Shown piece after piece: positions 27,827 through 36,200 of a DNA stretch of 49,598 bases (the first letter of the stretch is position 1; the number at the start of each line of letters is the position of its first letter). This DNA is from Pectinatus brassicae (GTDB lineage Bacteria > Bacillota > Negativicutes > Selenomonadales > Selenomonadaceae): positions 1-49,598 of the forward strand of contig NZ_JACHFH010000023.1 of assembly GCF_014201835.1 (NCBI RefSeq). The letters run 5' to 3'. Under the pieces are notes generated by a model, which saw nothing but the letters and a program-made list of their open reading frames with translations, had not been told where the DNA came from and searched no databases. The translations under genes and the position numbers were made by a program.

Positions 27827-27864
27827 AACACCCTAAGCATAATAACCTATGCTTAGGGTGTTTT
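27827..27864 (+). terminator. Terminator after the dehydrogenase gene
   Basis: ACACCCTAAGCATA/TATGCTTAGGGTGT stem with a short loop and TTTTCTATTT following. Confidence 0.85.
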
Positions 27865-27935
27865 CTATTTCCATAATTATTTCCTAATGATATACTTACA
27901 TAAGAAAATCGTTACTATTATCAGGAGGACTTCTC

Positions 27936-28922
27936 ATGAAAAATATCCTAATGTTGGCTACTGGTGGCACCATCGCCTGTGAACCATCTGCTGATGGTCT
28001 TGTGCCAAAACTCTCCGGCGAAAAGATGCTCACAATGATTCCTGCTTTAAAAAACATCTGCAATATAACATGTCTCGAATTAATGAATTTAGACAGTTCC
28101 AATATTTGTCCTGACAATTGGCTGCTTATGGCTAAAACTATTTATGAAAGTTACGATAAATATGATGGTTTCGTCATAACCCACGGCACCGATACCATGG
28201 CCTATACCGCAGCTGCCTTGTCCCATCTTTTAATCAATCTAGATAAACCTGTTATCTTAACCGGCGCACAAAAGCCACTGCAAGCCACCCCCACCGACGC
28301 TGCACAAAACATCATTGATTCATTCATTACGGCTGCCGACAAAATTCCCGGCGTTTTTCTCGTATTCAACGGCAACATCCACAAAGGTTCCGTCGTGAAA
28401 AAAGTCTACAGCGAAAACTTTGCAGGCTTTGCCAGTATCAATGAACAACCCGCAGGAACAATCGTTCAAAACAGTATCAACTGGCTCAGTTCTTATTCTA
28501 CTATTTCTACAGTAAATCCTTCCTTAAAATTAATTGATAAATTAGAAGAAAAAATATATATATTAAAACTAATCCCCGGCTTAAAGCCTGACATTCTCGA
28601 TATATTAGTTGAGCATGACTATAAAGCCATCATCATTGAAGGTTATGGTGCCGGCGGTGTCCCCACTGATAAAGCCATTAATAATTTCCTTCCTGCTATA
28701 AAAAGAGCAATTGCTAAAAATGTCAGCATCGTCTGCACCACACAGTGCCTATACGATGGTGTCCATTTGGATAAATATCCCATTGGCATATTAGCAGCCC
28801 GCCTTGGTGCTATCTCCGGCACTACCCTCACTACCGAAGAACTTACCATCCGTCTTATGGTAATATTGGCACAGACCAGCGATAATAAACTCATCAAAGA
28901 ATATGTGGAACAAATCTTGTAA
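27936..28922 (+). CDS. ansA: Type I (cytoplasmic) L-asparaginase
   Basis: Hydrolyses L-asparagine to aspartate and ammonia. 328 aa. First catalytic threonine in LATGGTIAC (Thr12); second triad in HGTDTM (His83-Thr85-Asp86); catalytic Lys in TGAQKPL. No signal peptide, so cytoplasmic. ATG with AGGAGG 7 nt upstream. Monocistronic. Confidence 0.94.
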   Translation: MKNILMLATGGTIACEPSADGLVPKLSGEKMLTMIPALKNICNITCLELMNLDSSNICPDNWLLMAKTIYESYDKYDGFVITHGTDTMAYTAAALSHLLINLDKPVILTGAQKPLQATPTDAAQNIIDSFITAADKIPGVFLVFNGNIHKGSVVKKVYSENFAGFASINEQPAGTIVQNSINWLSSYSTISTVNPSLKLIDKLEEKIYILKLIPGLKPDILDILVEHDYKAIIIEGYGAGGVPTDKAINNFLPAIKRAIAKNVSIVCTTQCLYDGVHLDKYPIGILAARLGAISGTTLTTEELTIRLMVILAQTSDNKLIKEYVEQIL

Positions 28923-28944
28923 TTTTCTATTATACTCGTTGCTA

Positions 28945-28990
28945 AAAGAGGCAGATGCATATTAATAACTATGTGCGTCTGCTTCCATCT
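28945..28990 (+). terminator. Terminator-like hairpin after ansA (recurring family)
   Basis: AAGAGGCAGATGCATA pairs with TATGTGCGTCTGCTTC, then ATCTTTT. Related to the hairpins at 12090 and 20981. Confidence 0.65.
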
Positions 28991-29002
28991 TTTATGCTGT
29001 TA

Positions 29003-29165
29003 AAGCCGTCCCTTCAGGGAAGGTGGCACTGCAAAGCAGTGACGGAAGGGTTTATAACTTAACCCCTCAGTCAGCTAAAGCTGCCAGCTCCGCACACAAC
29101 GTGTACTATATTTCTAAGCGCTAAAGCGCAAAGAACTATAGCATATATGGGAGCCTTTTGGGATG
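29003..29165. repeat. Imperfect palindromic intergenic repeat (MITE/REP-like)
   Basis: The sequence begins AGCCGTCCCTTCAGGGAAGG, continues to GACGGAAGGG, and mirrors itself as ACCCCTCAGTCAGCTAAAGC...GCCAGCTCC, ending GGGAGCCTTTTGGG. This pattern (two arms with CAGCT..GCTG-like hairpins and terminal GGGAGCC) is common in small palindromic elements of gut Firmicutes. Between the last two blocks a second palindrome (CTATATTTCTAAGCGC / GCGCAAAGAACTATAG, 29105-29141) looks nested. No ORF. Confidence 0.65.
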
Positions 29166-29220
29166 AAACATTAATATATAATACATGCGACAACCCTATA
29201 TATCTAATATTTTTTCAAAC

Positions 29221-30084
29221 TTATTTTACATAAAATTTAAATAAGCTCTGTGTACCCTTTTCCCCCATGCCATCTTGCTGCAGCTCTTCCGCTTCAGACA
29301 GCACCTGACTTAATACTGGTAATTTAATACTAAACTGTTCTGCTGTATCGGTACCGATTTTCATATCCTTAATAAAATGTTTCAGCATAAATCCCGGTTC
29401 AAAATCATCAGAAAATGCTCGTTTTAACACATTATTCATCTGAAAACTACCTGCCGCGCCCTGCGAAATAGCATCATAAACATTTTCTATGCTAAGTCCC
29501 GATGCCTTGGCATAAGCAAAAGCCTCACACGCTCCGGCTAAGGCTCCAGCAATAGCAATCTGATTGCAGGCTTTGGTTTTTTGCCCAGCACCAGCACTGC
29601 CTTCATAAACAATATTTTTTCCCATGCAGGAAAAAACTGGCAACATTTTTTCATATGCCGCTTCATCGCCACCGACTAAAATTGATAATGATGCATTTTT
29701 AGCACCGCTATCTCCACCTGTTACTGGTGCGTCTAATGCCTGCTGTCCTTTTTTACTTGCCTCACTATATATTTTATCTGCCAATACCGGTGAAGATGTT
29801 GTCATATCGATAAGATATGCACCTTCTTTAGCATTAGCAATAATTCCATCCTCACCCAAGTATAGTTGCTCCACATCCTGGGGATAACCTACAATAGTTA
29901 TGACTACATCCTGGTCTTTAGCGCATTGACCGGCACTTTCACAATATACAGCTCCTTTTTCCACTAAGTTCATTGCCTTCGCTTTAGTCCGATTATAAAC
30001 ACTGAGTTCATAGCCAGCAGCCAGTAAATGTTCAGCCATAGCATTTCCCATAATCCCTGTCCCGATAAAACCAATTTTATTCAT
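29221..30084 (-). CDS. 3-hydroxyisobutyrate dehydrogenase-family reductase (tartronate semialdehyde reductase-like)
   Basis: 287 aa from the ATG at 30084 (AGGAGG 6 nt upstream); the longer frame has no ribosome site. Rossmann GxGxxG in IGFIGTGIMGNAM, substrate-binding DAPVTGGDSGAKNASLSILVGG, and the catalytic lysine in GAGQKTKACNQI. Family members oxidise or reduce beta-hydroxyacids with NAD(P). The substrate is not determined; succinic-semialdehyde/glyoxylate reductase or tartronate semialdehyde reductase are possibilities. Stands alone. Confidence 0.87.
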   Translation of the reverse strand: MNKIGFIGTGIMGNAMAEHLLAAGYELSVYNRTKAKAMNLVEKGAVYCESAGQCAKDQDVVITIVGYPQDVEQLYLGEDGIIANAKEGAYLIDMTTSSPVLADKIYSEASKKGQQALDAPVTGGDSGAKNASLSILVGGDEAAYEKMLPVFSCMGKNIVYEGSAGAGQKTKACNQIAIAGALAGACEAFAYAKASGLSIENVYDAISQGAAGSFQMNNVLKRAFSDDFEPGFMLKHFIKDMKIGTDTAEQFSIKLPVLSQVLSEAEELQQDGMGEKGTQSLFKFYVK

Positions 30085-30343
30085 AGTCATCCTCCTATTT
30101 GGCATCATTAAAATATACTTATATAATAACAATAATTCTACTAAAAAGATAATGAGATTTCATTTATACGCTTTATATTTTTTAGGTCTCATCTCTGTTT
30201 TATCTAAAAAAATATATATTTACTGATTTTTTTCTAATATAATACAATTTATTGGCATTTTACTGTTGATAATTTTTTGTTTAGTCGTTATCATAAGTAT
30301 GATATTACTATTTATTTTCTTAGGAGGCTTTGCTAAAAATATT

Positions 30344-32002
30344 ATGGGTGAAAAAAAGAATCGTTGTACCGCTGATTTATTAGTTGAATGTCTGGAAGAA
30401 GAGGGTGTCAAATACATCTTCGGTATTCCCGGTGAAGAAAATCTTGCTGTTATGAAGGCTTTAGAAAATTCTAAAATACAGTTTATAACTGTCCGTCATG
30501 AACAAGGTGCCGCTTTCATGGCTGATGTCTATGGCCGCTTAACTGGTAAAGCCGGCGTTTGCCTTGCTACCTTAGGACCTGGTGCTACCAATCTCGTTAC
30601 CGGCGTTGCCGATGCTGACAGTGATGGTGCTCCATTAGTAGCAATAACCGGACAGGTTGGTACCGAACGTATGCATATTACATCCCATCAATTTCTTGAC
30701 CTTGTAAAAATGTTTGAACCGATAACCCGTCGCACTAAAATGGTTGTCCGTCCTGATACTGTCAATGAAATTGTTCGTTTAGCTTTTAAATACGCTGAAA
30801 GAGAAAAACCAGGTGCTTGCCATATTGATTTACCAGTTAATATTGGTATGATGCCAATTCCCGATGACGAAAAACCATTACAAAAACAATATCCAATAAA
30901 GGAATATGCTGCCGTCCATACAATAGACGAAGCTGCCGAAATGATTTCTTACGCTAAAACACCAGTAATTCTCGCTGGCAGTGGCGTAATTCGCGCACAT
31001 GCTGCCAAAGAATTAACTGCATTTGCTGAAAAACTAAAAATCCCAGTAATTAATACTATGATGGCTAAAGGTGCCATTCCTTTCGATAACAAATACGCTA
31101 TGTGGACTATTGGTATTCCACACTCCGATTATCAAAATAAATTACTAGAAAAAGCCAGCCTGGTTATCGCTGTTGGCTATGATATTATTGAATATGCTCC
31201 ATCCAAATGGAATAAAAACGGTAATGTCGATATTATCCACATTGATGCCTCAGCCGCCGATATAAATAAATTATATCAAGCCGAAATTGAGGTTGTCGGC
31301 AATATCCGTGATTCCTTAAAACGTATAACCGAACGGGCAGCCCGCCTGCAGGAACCAAAAGAAGCTTTAGAATTGCGTGCGAAAATGGTCGCCGAACATG
31401 AAAGCTATGCTGATGATAATTCCTTCCCGATGAAGCCACAGCGTATTTTAAATGATGTACGCAAAGTAATGGGACCCGATGATATCGTTCTTTCCGATGT
31501 CGGAGCCAACAAAGTATGGATTGCCCGCCATTACAACTGCTATAAACCAAATACCTGCATCATTTCTAATGGCTTTGCTACCATGGGTATAGCTGTTCCC
31601 GGCGCAATTGCTGCCAAACTCATCAATCCTAATAAAAAAGTCCTTGCCATTAGTGGTGACGGCGGTTTTATGATGAACTGCCAGGAATTTGAAACTGCTA
31701 TTCGTCTTGGTACAAATTTCGTTACTTTAATCTTTAACGACAGTAACTATGGCTTAATAAAATGGAAACAGGAAAACCAATACAATCACTCTTATGGGGT
31801 AGATTTCACCAATCCTGATTTTGTTAAATTTGCCGAAAGCATGCATGCAGCCGGATTCCGTATTGAATCAGCTGAAGAACTTCTGCCTACTTTGGAAAAA
31901 GCATTTAAATTAGATGTTCCTGCCATCATTGATTGTCGTGTTGATTATGATGAAAATTTAAAACTTACCGCTCACTTAAAAGAGCTTATGGAAACCTTAT
32001 AA
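30344..32002 (+). CDS. Acetolactate synthase-like thiamine-diphosphate enzyme
   Basis: 552 aa from the ATG at 30344 (MGEKKNR), the usual length of catabolic or large-subunit acetolactate synthase. Three ThDP-enzyme domains: N-terminal Pyr domain with FGIPGEENLAV and catalytic Glu in VRHEQGAAFMADVYGR; central domain; C-terminal PP domain with the ThDP motif SGDGGFMMNCQEFETAI...FNDSNYG. No regulatory-subunit gene adjoins it. An upstream frame from 30266 (TTG) would add a hydrophobic segment; AGGAGG at 30321-30326 is 16 nt from the chosen ATG, unusually far, so the start is uncertain. Would make acetolactate from pyruvate; other 2-oxoacids cannot be excluded. Confidence 0.85.
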   Translation: MGEKKNRCTADLLVECLEEEGVKYIFGIPGEENLAVMKALENSKIQFITVRHEQGAAFMADVYGRLTGKAGVCLATLGPGATNLVTGVADADSDGAPLVAITGQVGTERMHITSHQFLDLVKMFEPITRRTKMVVRPDTVNEIVRLAFKYAEREKPGACHIDLPVNIGMMPIPDDEKPLQKQYPIKEYAAVHTIDEAAEMISYAKTPVILAGSGVIRAHAAKELTAFAEKLKIPVINTMMAKGAIPFDNKYAMWTIGIPHSDYQNKLLEKASLVIAVGYDIIEYAPSKWNKNGNVDIIHIDASAADINKLYQAEIEVVGNIRDSLKRITERAARLQEPKEALELRAKMVAEHESYADDNSFPMKPQRILNDVRKVMGPDDIVLSDVGANKVWIARHYNCYKPNTCIISNGFATMGIAVPGAIAAKLINPNKKVLAISGDGGFMMNCQEFETAIRLGTNFVTLIFNDSNYGLIKWKQENQYNHSYGVDFTNPDFVKFAESMHAAGFRIESAEELLPTLEKAFKLDVPAIIDCRVDYDENLKLTAHLKELMETL

Positions 32003-32009
32003 TCTATAA

Positions 32010-32056
32010 AAACAGCAGAGCTTAGTAAAATTACTATGCCCTGCTGTTTTTATAAA
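32010..32056. terminator. Bidirectional terminator between ALS-like gene and ncRNA locus
   Basis: AAAACAGCAGAGC...GCCCTGCTGTTTTTAT forms a stem after the ALS-like gene on the plus strand. Confidence 0.75.
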
Positions 32057-32241
32057 AAAAAGCCTTGCTAAAAGCAAGGCCCTGCTACTGCAGTGTTTTA
32101 GAGGAAAGTAAGACTCTATGAGCATGAAAACCTCTATATTAGCTGATGATATAAAGGCTTTAAAAATTTTTACCTTGGGACAACCGTCCTAATACTCACT
32201 ACCTATAAAAGTTCTGAGTACAGAGGTTCGTCATTGGATAA
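32054..32241 (-). ncRNA. Putative structured non-coding RNA downstream of cobalamin riboswitch
   Basis: Minus-strand segment between the riboswitch terminator and a second strong terminator (GCCTTGC-ttttA-GCAAGGC then eight T, 32054-32080). No plausible ORF with a ribosome-binding site was found. Foldable: AACCTCTGTA (32219-32228) pairs with TATAGAGGTT (32129-32138), enclosing TACTC/GAGTA, GGAC-ggtt-GTCC and AAGG/CCTT hairpins. Expressed only if the riboswitch terminator is bypassed. Not matched to a family I know; not 6S, tmRNA, SRP or RNase P by eye. Confidence 0.5.
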
Positions 32242-32568
32242 AATAAAAACCCTCTTTTAAAAAGCTAAAAGAGGGTAAAATAATATTCCAAATTATTTAT
32301 TCAATAATCCCCTTCCCATCGCTCGCAGGTACTTATGCAATAAAATGCATAAACGGTGATTGCTGATTAGGTAGTTCTCCTGGCTTCACATCATAACCTT
32401 ACCGCTCCTTCTCAAGATTTCTCTTAATGGATAGCTTGCGGGTTTGCTCCGTGTTACAGTGGCGGGACCGCATCGGCTTGTACCGATTTCCCTATTAAGT
32501 CATTTCTGACGCCTAATCCCCCGGTATTAATTTTCTCTTATAATAGCACTTCATATATTTTTTGTCAA
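32242..32568 (-). promoter_or_regulatory. Cobalamin (B12) riboswitch with promoter and terminator
   Basis: Minus-strand promoter TTGACA (32563-32568), 17 nt, TATTAT (32540-32545). The aptamer contains GCCACTG (32457-32463), the segment GATGCGGTCCCGCCACTGTA, and the B12 box AAGCCAGGAGA (32376-32386), then hairpins. The expression platform is an 11-bp terminator stem (ACCCTCTTTTA/TAAAAGAGGGT, 32249-32276) with TTTTTATTTT. No B12-related gene follows on this strand: the next annotated gene there would be far away, and the nearest sequence is the putative ncRNA. Confidence 0.9.
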
Positions 32569-32638
32569 TCTTGCAACAAAAATAAAATAACTGTATATTA
32601 ATCTCTATAAAACAATTTTTGTATATAGGAGAGGCATT

Positions 32639-33247
32639 ATGAATAATTTGCAAATTACTATAAAAAAATTTACGGTAAATGATTTACTAAGTAATTATCA
32701 GCAGCAAGAAAAATTCATGGCATACTGCAAGCAGTGTCACAAATATAATAGCCGCTGGTCATGTCCCCCGCTTAATTTTTCTGCTAATGAATATCTAAAG
32801 CCCTATCCTTATATTTATCTTATTGGCATTCAATATTTTTATGATGATGCTACTATCGCTGCTGTAAATACTACAGAAAAAGTCACTGCTTTTCCCATAA
32901 AAACAGCCAAATCACTAAAAAAACAAATCAGTGAAATATTGCTAACTGCTGAAAAAATCTTCCCACAAACCTTATCCATATCAGCTGGCGGCTGTGATTT
33001 TTGCTGTCGTTGCAGCCGTATTAAAAACGAACCCTGCCGCAAACCAGAAAAAATGCGCTATTCCTTAGATGCTTTTGGCATCGATCTTAGTCAAATCACG
33101 CAGGATATCCTAAATATAAAACTTTTATGGAACAGTGAAAAGCTGCCTGCCTATACAACCTTAATCCATGGTTTACTGGCTAAGCAGTCTATCAGCCAAG
33201 CCCAGTTAGAACATTTATTAGACGACCATGCGCCTGTTCTTAAATAA
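32639..33247 (+). CDS. DUF2284 cysteine-rich putative metal-binding protein
   Basis: 202 aa. Conserved pattern C-x2-C-x7-WSCPP (YCKQCHKYNSRWSCPPL) and a C-terminal cluster GGCDFCCRCSRIKNEPCRKP, followed by LDAFGID. This arrangement is that of DUF2284 proteins, presumed to bind iron-sulfur or other metal ions; function unknown. Start ATG with AGGAGAGG upstream. Next to tRNA-Gly. Confidence 0.85.
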   Translation: MNNLQITIKKFTVNDLLSNYQQQEKFMAYCKQCHKYNSRWSCPPLNFSANEYLKPYPYIYLIGIQYFYDDATIAAVNTTEKVTAFPIKTAKSLKKQISEILLTAEKIFPQTLSISAGGCDFCCRCSRIKNEPCRKPEKMRYSLDAFGIDLSQITQDILNIKLLWNSEKLPAYTTLIHGLLAKQSISQAQLEHLLDDHAPVLK

Positions 33248-33335
33248 CCTAATAAAAAATTTATAATAGCCATAACTTTTACCAAATATATTTTACAAAT
33301 AAAGATTAATATGCTAGAATAATTAAGTTAGTTAC

Positions 33336-33409
33336 GCGGGCGTAGTTCATTGGTAGAACGTGAGCTTCCCAAGCTTAAGAGGTGGGTTCGATTCCCATCG
33401 CCCGCTCCA
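33336..33409 (+). tRNA. tRNA-Gly (anticodon CCC)
   Basis: 74 nt including encoded CCA. Acceptor GCGGGCG/CGCCCGC, D arm GTTC-attggta-GAAC, anticodon stem TGAGC/GCTTA with loop TTCCCAA (anticodon CCC), T arm GTGGG-TTCGATT-CCCAT, discriminator T. All arms pair. Confidence 0.96.
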
Positions 33410-33418
33410 TAGGAAACT

Positions 33419-33454
33419 CAAGACTTCACGGCATTTTGCTGCGAGGTCTTTTAT
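33419..33454 (+). terminator. Terminator after tRNA-Gly
   Basis: AAGACTTCACG... pairs with ...TGCGAGGTCTT, followed by TTATTTTTATTT. Confidence 0.75.
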
Positions 33455-33522
33455 TTTTATTTAATATTTTTTTAAAGATTACGATATTCTATATATAACA
33501 ATAATATCAAGGAGGTTAAATT

Positions 33523-33900
33523 ATGAGTAGTATTGTTCCTATTAGCGGAGCTTCATCTCTGCTGAGTATTCTTAATCCTCAAAGTACTGACAGTTCCTCA
33601 AATGTTTCCAGTACTTCCAGTGCCACACCAGCTGCGTCCTCCTCATCATCTTCTGGAGATAACAGCAGCAGCAATGATACCACAACTACAACTCAAACTT
33701 TAGCGGATGGTTCCACTTTAGTAATTGTAAGTCAAGGTGATACCATTATATCCGAAACAAAGCTACCTGCTCCCGATTCAAATTCCAGTAAACAAGGAAA
33801 AGTTGGTTCTGCATTAGTTTCGAATCAATTTGATAAATTTAATGATTCTTCTGCCAGTACTGCCACTACTGCTGGTTCTTTATTTAATTCAGCAATTTAA
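33523..33900 (+). CDS. Ser/Thr-rich low-complexity hypothetical protein
   Basis: 125 aa. A short start MSSIVPISGASSLLSILNP is followed by a Ser/Thr/Ala-rich tract (about residues 23-58) and one ordered-looking segment TLADGSTLVIVSQGDTIISE (about 60-80). The C-terminus is again polar. No signal peptide or membrane helix. A strong ribosome-binding site (AAGGAGG) supports translation, and a terminator follows. Function unknown; the low-complexity composition suggests a disordered linker or surface-related role but this is guesswork. Confidence 0.75.
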   Translation: MSSIVPISGASSLLSILNPQSTDSSSNVSSTSSATPAASSSSSSGDNSSSNDTTTTTQTLADGSTLVIVSQGDTIISETKLPAPDSNSSKQGKVGSALVSNQFDKFNDSSASTATTAGSLFNSAI

Positions 33901-33909
33901 TACACATTT

Positions 33910-33960
33910 AAATAATGGGGCTGTTTGATTATTAATAATCAAACAGCCCCATTATTTTTT
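33910..33960. terminator. Bidirectional terminator between Ser-rich gene and ferritin
   Basis: AATGGGGCTGTTTGATTATT / AATAATCAAACAGCCCCATT, a near-perfect 20-bp stem with T/A runs outside. Confidence 0.85.
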
Positions 33961-33969
33961 CAATTATCA

Positions 33970-34482
33970 TTATAATGTCAGTGTTGCTGGAGTATACACT
34001 CGTGCTGCCAATTCTGAGTTCAATAAATAGAGTCCTTTGGCATCTTTGGCAAATAAATCATATTTACTGATATTGTCCTCAGCATTTTTTTCTTCTTCGC
34101 CCTGTTCTTTTATAAACCAATCCAAAAATTGCATAGTACGAAAATCTTTTAATTCATAAGCTTTAGCATATATTTCATTAATAGATTTTGTTACCTTTAG
34201 TTCATGGTCCAATGTTTCTTTTAATGGTTCCTTAAAATCCTTAAATTTCATAGTTGGTGCTTTAATATCCTGCAGTTCAAGATGGGCATTATTGTTTAAA
34301 ACATACTCCATAAACAACATTGCATGATCGCGTTCCTCCTGCGCCTGTATCTTGAACCAATTAGCAAAACCATCTAAACTTTGCTCACTGTAATAACCAT
34401 ATACCTCAAGATAAAAATACGCTGAGTACCATTCCAAATTAATTTGTTTGTTTAGCATTGCTGCCAATTTTTTGTCGAGCAT
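33970..34482 (-). CDS. Ferritin (non-heme)
   Basis: 170-aa four-helix iron-storage protein. Ferroxidase residues are visible: Glu17 (NLEWYSAYFYLEV), Glu50 and His53 in AQEERDHAML, and Glu127/Glu130-type residues in FIKEQGEEEKN. Prokaryotic FtnA-type length. Stores iron in a 24-mer shell. Start ATG with GGGAGG upstream. Monocistronic. Confidence 0.95.
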   Translation of the reverse strand: MLDKKLAAMLNKQINLEWYSAYFYLEVYGYYSEQSLDGFANWFKIQAQEERDHAMLFMEYVLNNNAHLELQDIKAPTMKFKDFKEPLKETLDHELKVTKSINEIYAKAYELKDFRTMQFLDWFIKEQGEEEKNAEDNISKYDLFAKDAKGLYLLNSELAARVYTPATLTL

Positions 34483-34604
34483 TAAAAATACCTCCCATTT
34501 TAATATACTAAATTTTTTATAATTAGTTACTGTAATAAAACTTACAAGTTTTATTTATAACATATCTACCCCTAGCTCATATCCAATATGTTTATTATCA
34601 TATA

Positions 34605-35822
34605 TTAATCAGTATTTATGCCGTTAGCCCATACCAGTGCATTATTGTACAGTTGTGCTATTTTTACCGCTGAAAAAGAATATTTTTTCAACCATTCATC
34701 CACTTTAGTCCATTGTCCTTTTTCATATATTACAGCAATTTCCAATAACTGACCCAAAAAACTTTTTTCATTAAACAATGCTTCTTTTATCTTATCGCTA
34801 AGACCTAAATCTATCACAGCCTGTTCCAATGATTCATCCAATACAATATTACTTAATGATAATACACCCACCAAAAAAGCTGCATCTTTTTCTGTTTCCG
34901 AGCAATTCATATTGCCGGCCATAAGTTCACAAAATCTTGCCCGTATAATTGACATTATAAATATTTCATTTGGTTTGTTTTCAATAAATTTCTGTAAAAA
35001 GATCAAATTAAGCCAATTGCGCACTTTTTCTATTCCCATCAATACTATAGCCTGCCTAATATTATATACGCTATTGGACAAACCGACTCCCGGTGAATTT
35101 ATGTAGTTTAAAAGTTTATGTACCAATGAAATATCCTGTTTAATAATATTTTCCAATTTCTTGGTATCAATATTTTCCGCATTTACTTCCCGCAATAATA
35201 ACAACTGTGATAATTCTTTTGTTGGCAACGCTTTACGAGAAATAACGAGTGGCTTACAAAAAAAATACCCTTGAAATAATTCATAACCAAATGTTACCGC
35301 TTGATAATAATCTTCTTCATTTTCAATTTTTTCTGCCAAAAGCTTGATGTGTGATGGAATAATACTGCGCATCATCCGCCGTTCTGTCGGATTAGTTGTA
35401 ATTAGAAAATCAATTTTTATTATATCGACTAAATCTATCAATGGCTTATATTTTTTATCATAAATAAAATCATCTAGAACAAATTTATAACCTTTTTGAC
35501 GCAATTTTTTACATGACTCTATCAAAGATGGTGTTGGTTCTGTATTTTCCAATATCTCTATATATGATGTTTCTGCTGATAGTAATTGTACGTTCCCATC
35601 TTCAATATTTTTCCCTGTAAAATTAATAAAGGCCTTTTTGTTATTGGTCAATGTATTTAAACCTAGTGATACCATACTATTAGTTAAAATATTTTTTGTT
35701 GCTGTATAGCCATCAGTATTTCCACTCATGTAATTGCTTGTTCCATCACGAAACAACAATTCATAGGCTACAGTTTCCCTATTCTTATCCAATATTGGTT
35801 GACGTGCTACATATACATTCAT
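34605..35822 (-). CDS. EAL-HDOD signalling protein, degenerate EAL
   Basis: 405 aa. N-terminal EAL-like domain (about 1-200) with YELLFR in place of the catalytic EAL, LDDF, KIDFL and AEKIEN instead of AEGVE. Key metal residues are altered, so phosphodiesterase activity is unlikely. C-terminal HDOD domain (about 200-390). This YuxH-like architecture is usually a c-di-GMP-related regulator without activity. Divergent from the c-di-GMP riboswitch unit, so both probably belong to the same regulatory circuit. Confidence 0.9.
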   Translation of the reverse strand: MNVYVARQPILDKNRETVAYELLFRDGTSNYMSGNTDGYTATKNILTNSMVSLGLNTLTNNKKAFINFTGKNIEDGNVQLLSAETSYIEILENTEPTPSLIESCKKLRQKGYKFVLDDFIYDKKYKPLIDLVDIIKIDFLITTNPTERRMMRSIIPSHIKLLAEKIENEEDYYQAVTFGYELFQGYFFCKPLVISRKALPTKELSQLLLLREVNAENIDTKKLENIIKQDISLVHKLLNYINSPGVGLSNSVYNIRQAIVLMGIEKVRNWLNLIFLQKFIENKPNEIFIMSIIRARFCELMAGNMNCSETEKDAAFLVGVLSLSNIVLDESLEQAVIDLGLSDKIKEALFNEKSFLGQLLEIAVIYEKGQWTKVDEWLKKYSFSAVKIAQLYNNALVWANGINTD

Positions 35823-36007
35823 TGAGATTTATTCCTTTCTCAGCTTTGCAACAAGTTTACACTAAGAGTAATTCGCCACATTTATAATCGCTACCTGCTA
35901 TTATAAGTATTTTTATACTAATAACTTGGCACTTTCCTTATATTATATTTTTTTATTTTCTTTTAATTTTATTTATGTTATCATTAGTATAAAATTATTA
36001 TATTTTA
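35823..36007. other. Divergent intergenic region upstream of the c-di-GMP riboswitch
   Basis: AT-rich, no gene. Holds promoters for the EAL-HDOD gene and, near TATAAA at about 35989, for the riboswitch transcript. Confidence 0.35.
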
Positions 36008-36112
36008 GCAAAACTGGTGAAAATCAGTGACGCAAAGCTATGGGTCTACCGATATTATTATCTATGACTGCCAGGCTGCACTCATAGATAAGTGCAGTCT
36101 GGCAATTTTTTT
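36008..36112 (+). promoter_or_regulatory. c-di-GMP-I (GEMM-I) riboswitch with terminator
   Basis: The aptamer contains the invariant core GACGCAAAGCTA, then GGGTCTACCG and ATGACTGCCAGG, preceded by GCAAAAC; together these are the GEMM-I consensus elements. The tetraloop-receptor-like GAAA lies in GTGAAAATC. The terminator stem TGCCAGGCTGCACT/AGTGCAGTCTGGCA (36069-36105) shares its 5' arm with the 3' side of the aptamer, then seven T. Plus strand, about 90 nt before the membrane/TPR gene. Confidence 0.93.
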
Positions 36113-36200
36113 ATGAATTTATTAAATTTTATGATTTTTATGTATATAGTGTTATTTTTTTTAGAATAATTATTTATATTTTGAAAAAGTGGTGATTCAT

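Noticed and set aside
29003-29165. CRISPR array
   Set aside because: Only one palindromic unit, no regularly spaced identical repeats, no cas genes.
32129-32160. Possible hammerhead ribozyme (CTGATGA on plus strand at 32142-32148)
   Set aside because: No GAAA and stem arrangement at the required distance.
36001-36112. Reading the 36.0 kb element as a plain terminator
   Set aside because: The GACGCAAAGCTA core and ATGACTGCCAGG match c-di-GMP-I aptamer consensus, so it is a riboswitch with terminator.
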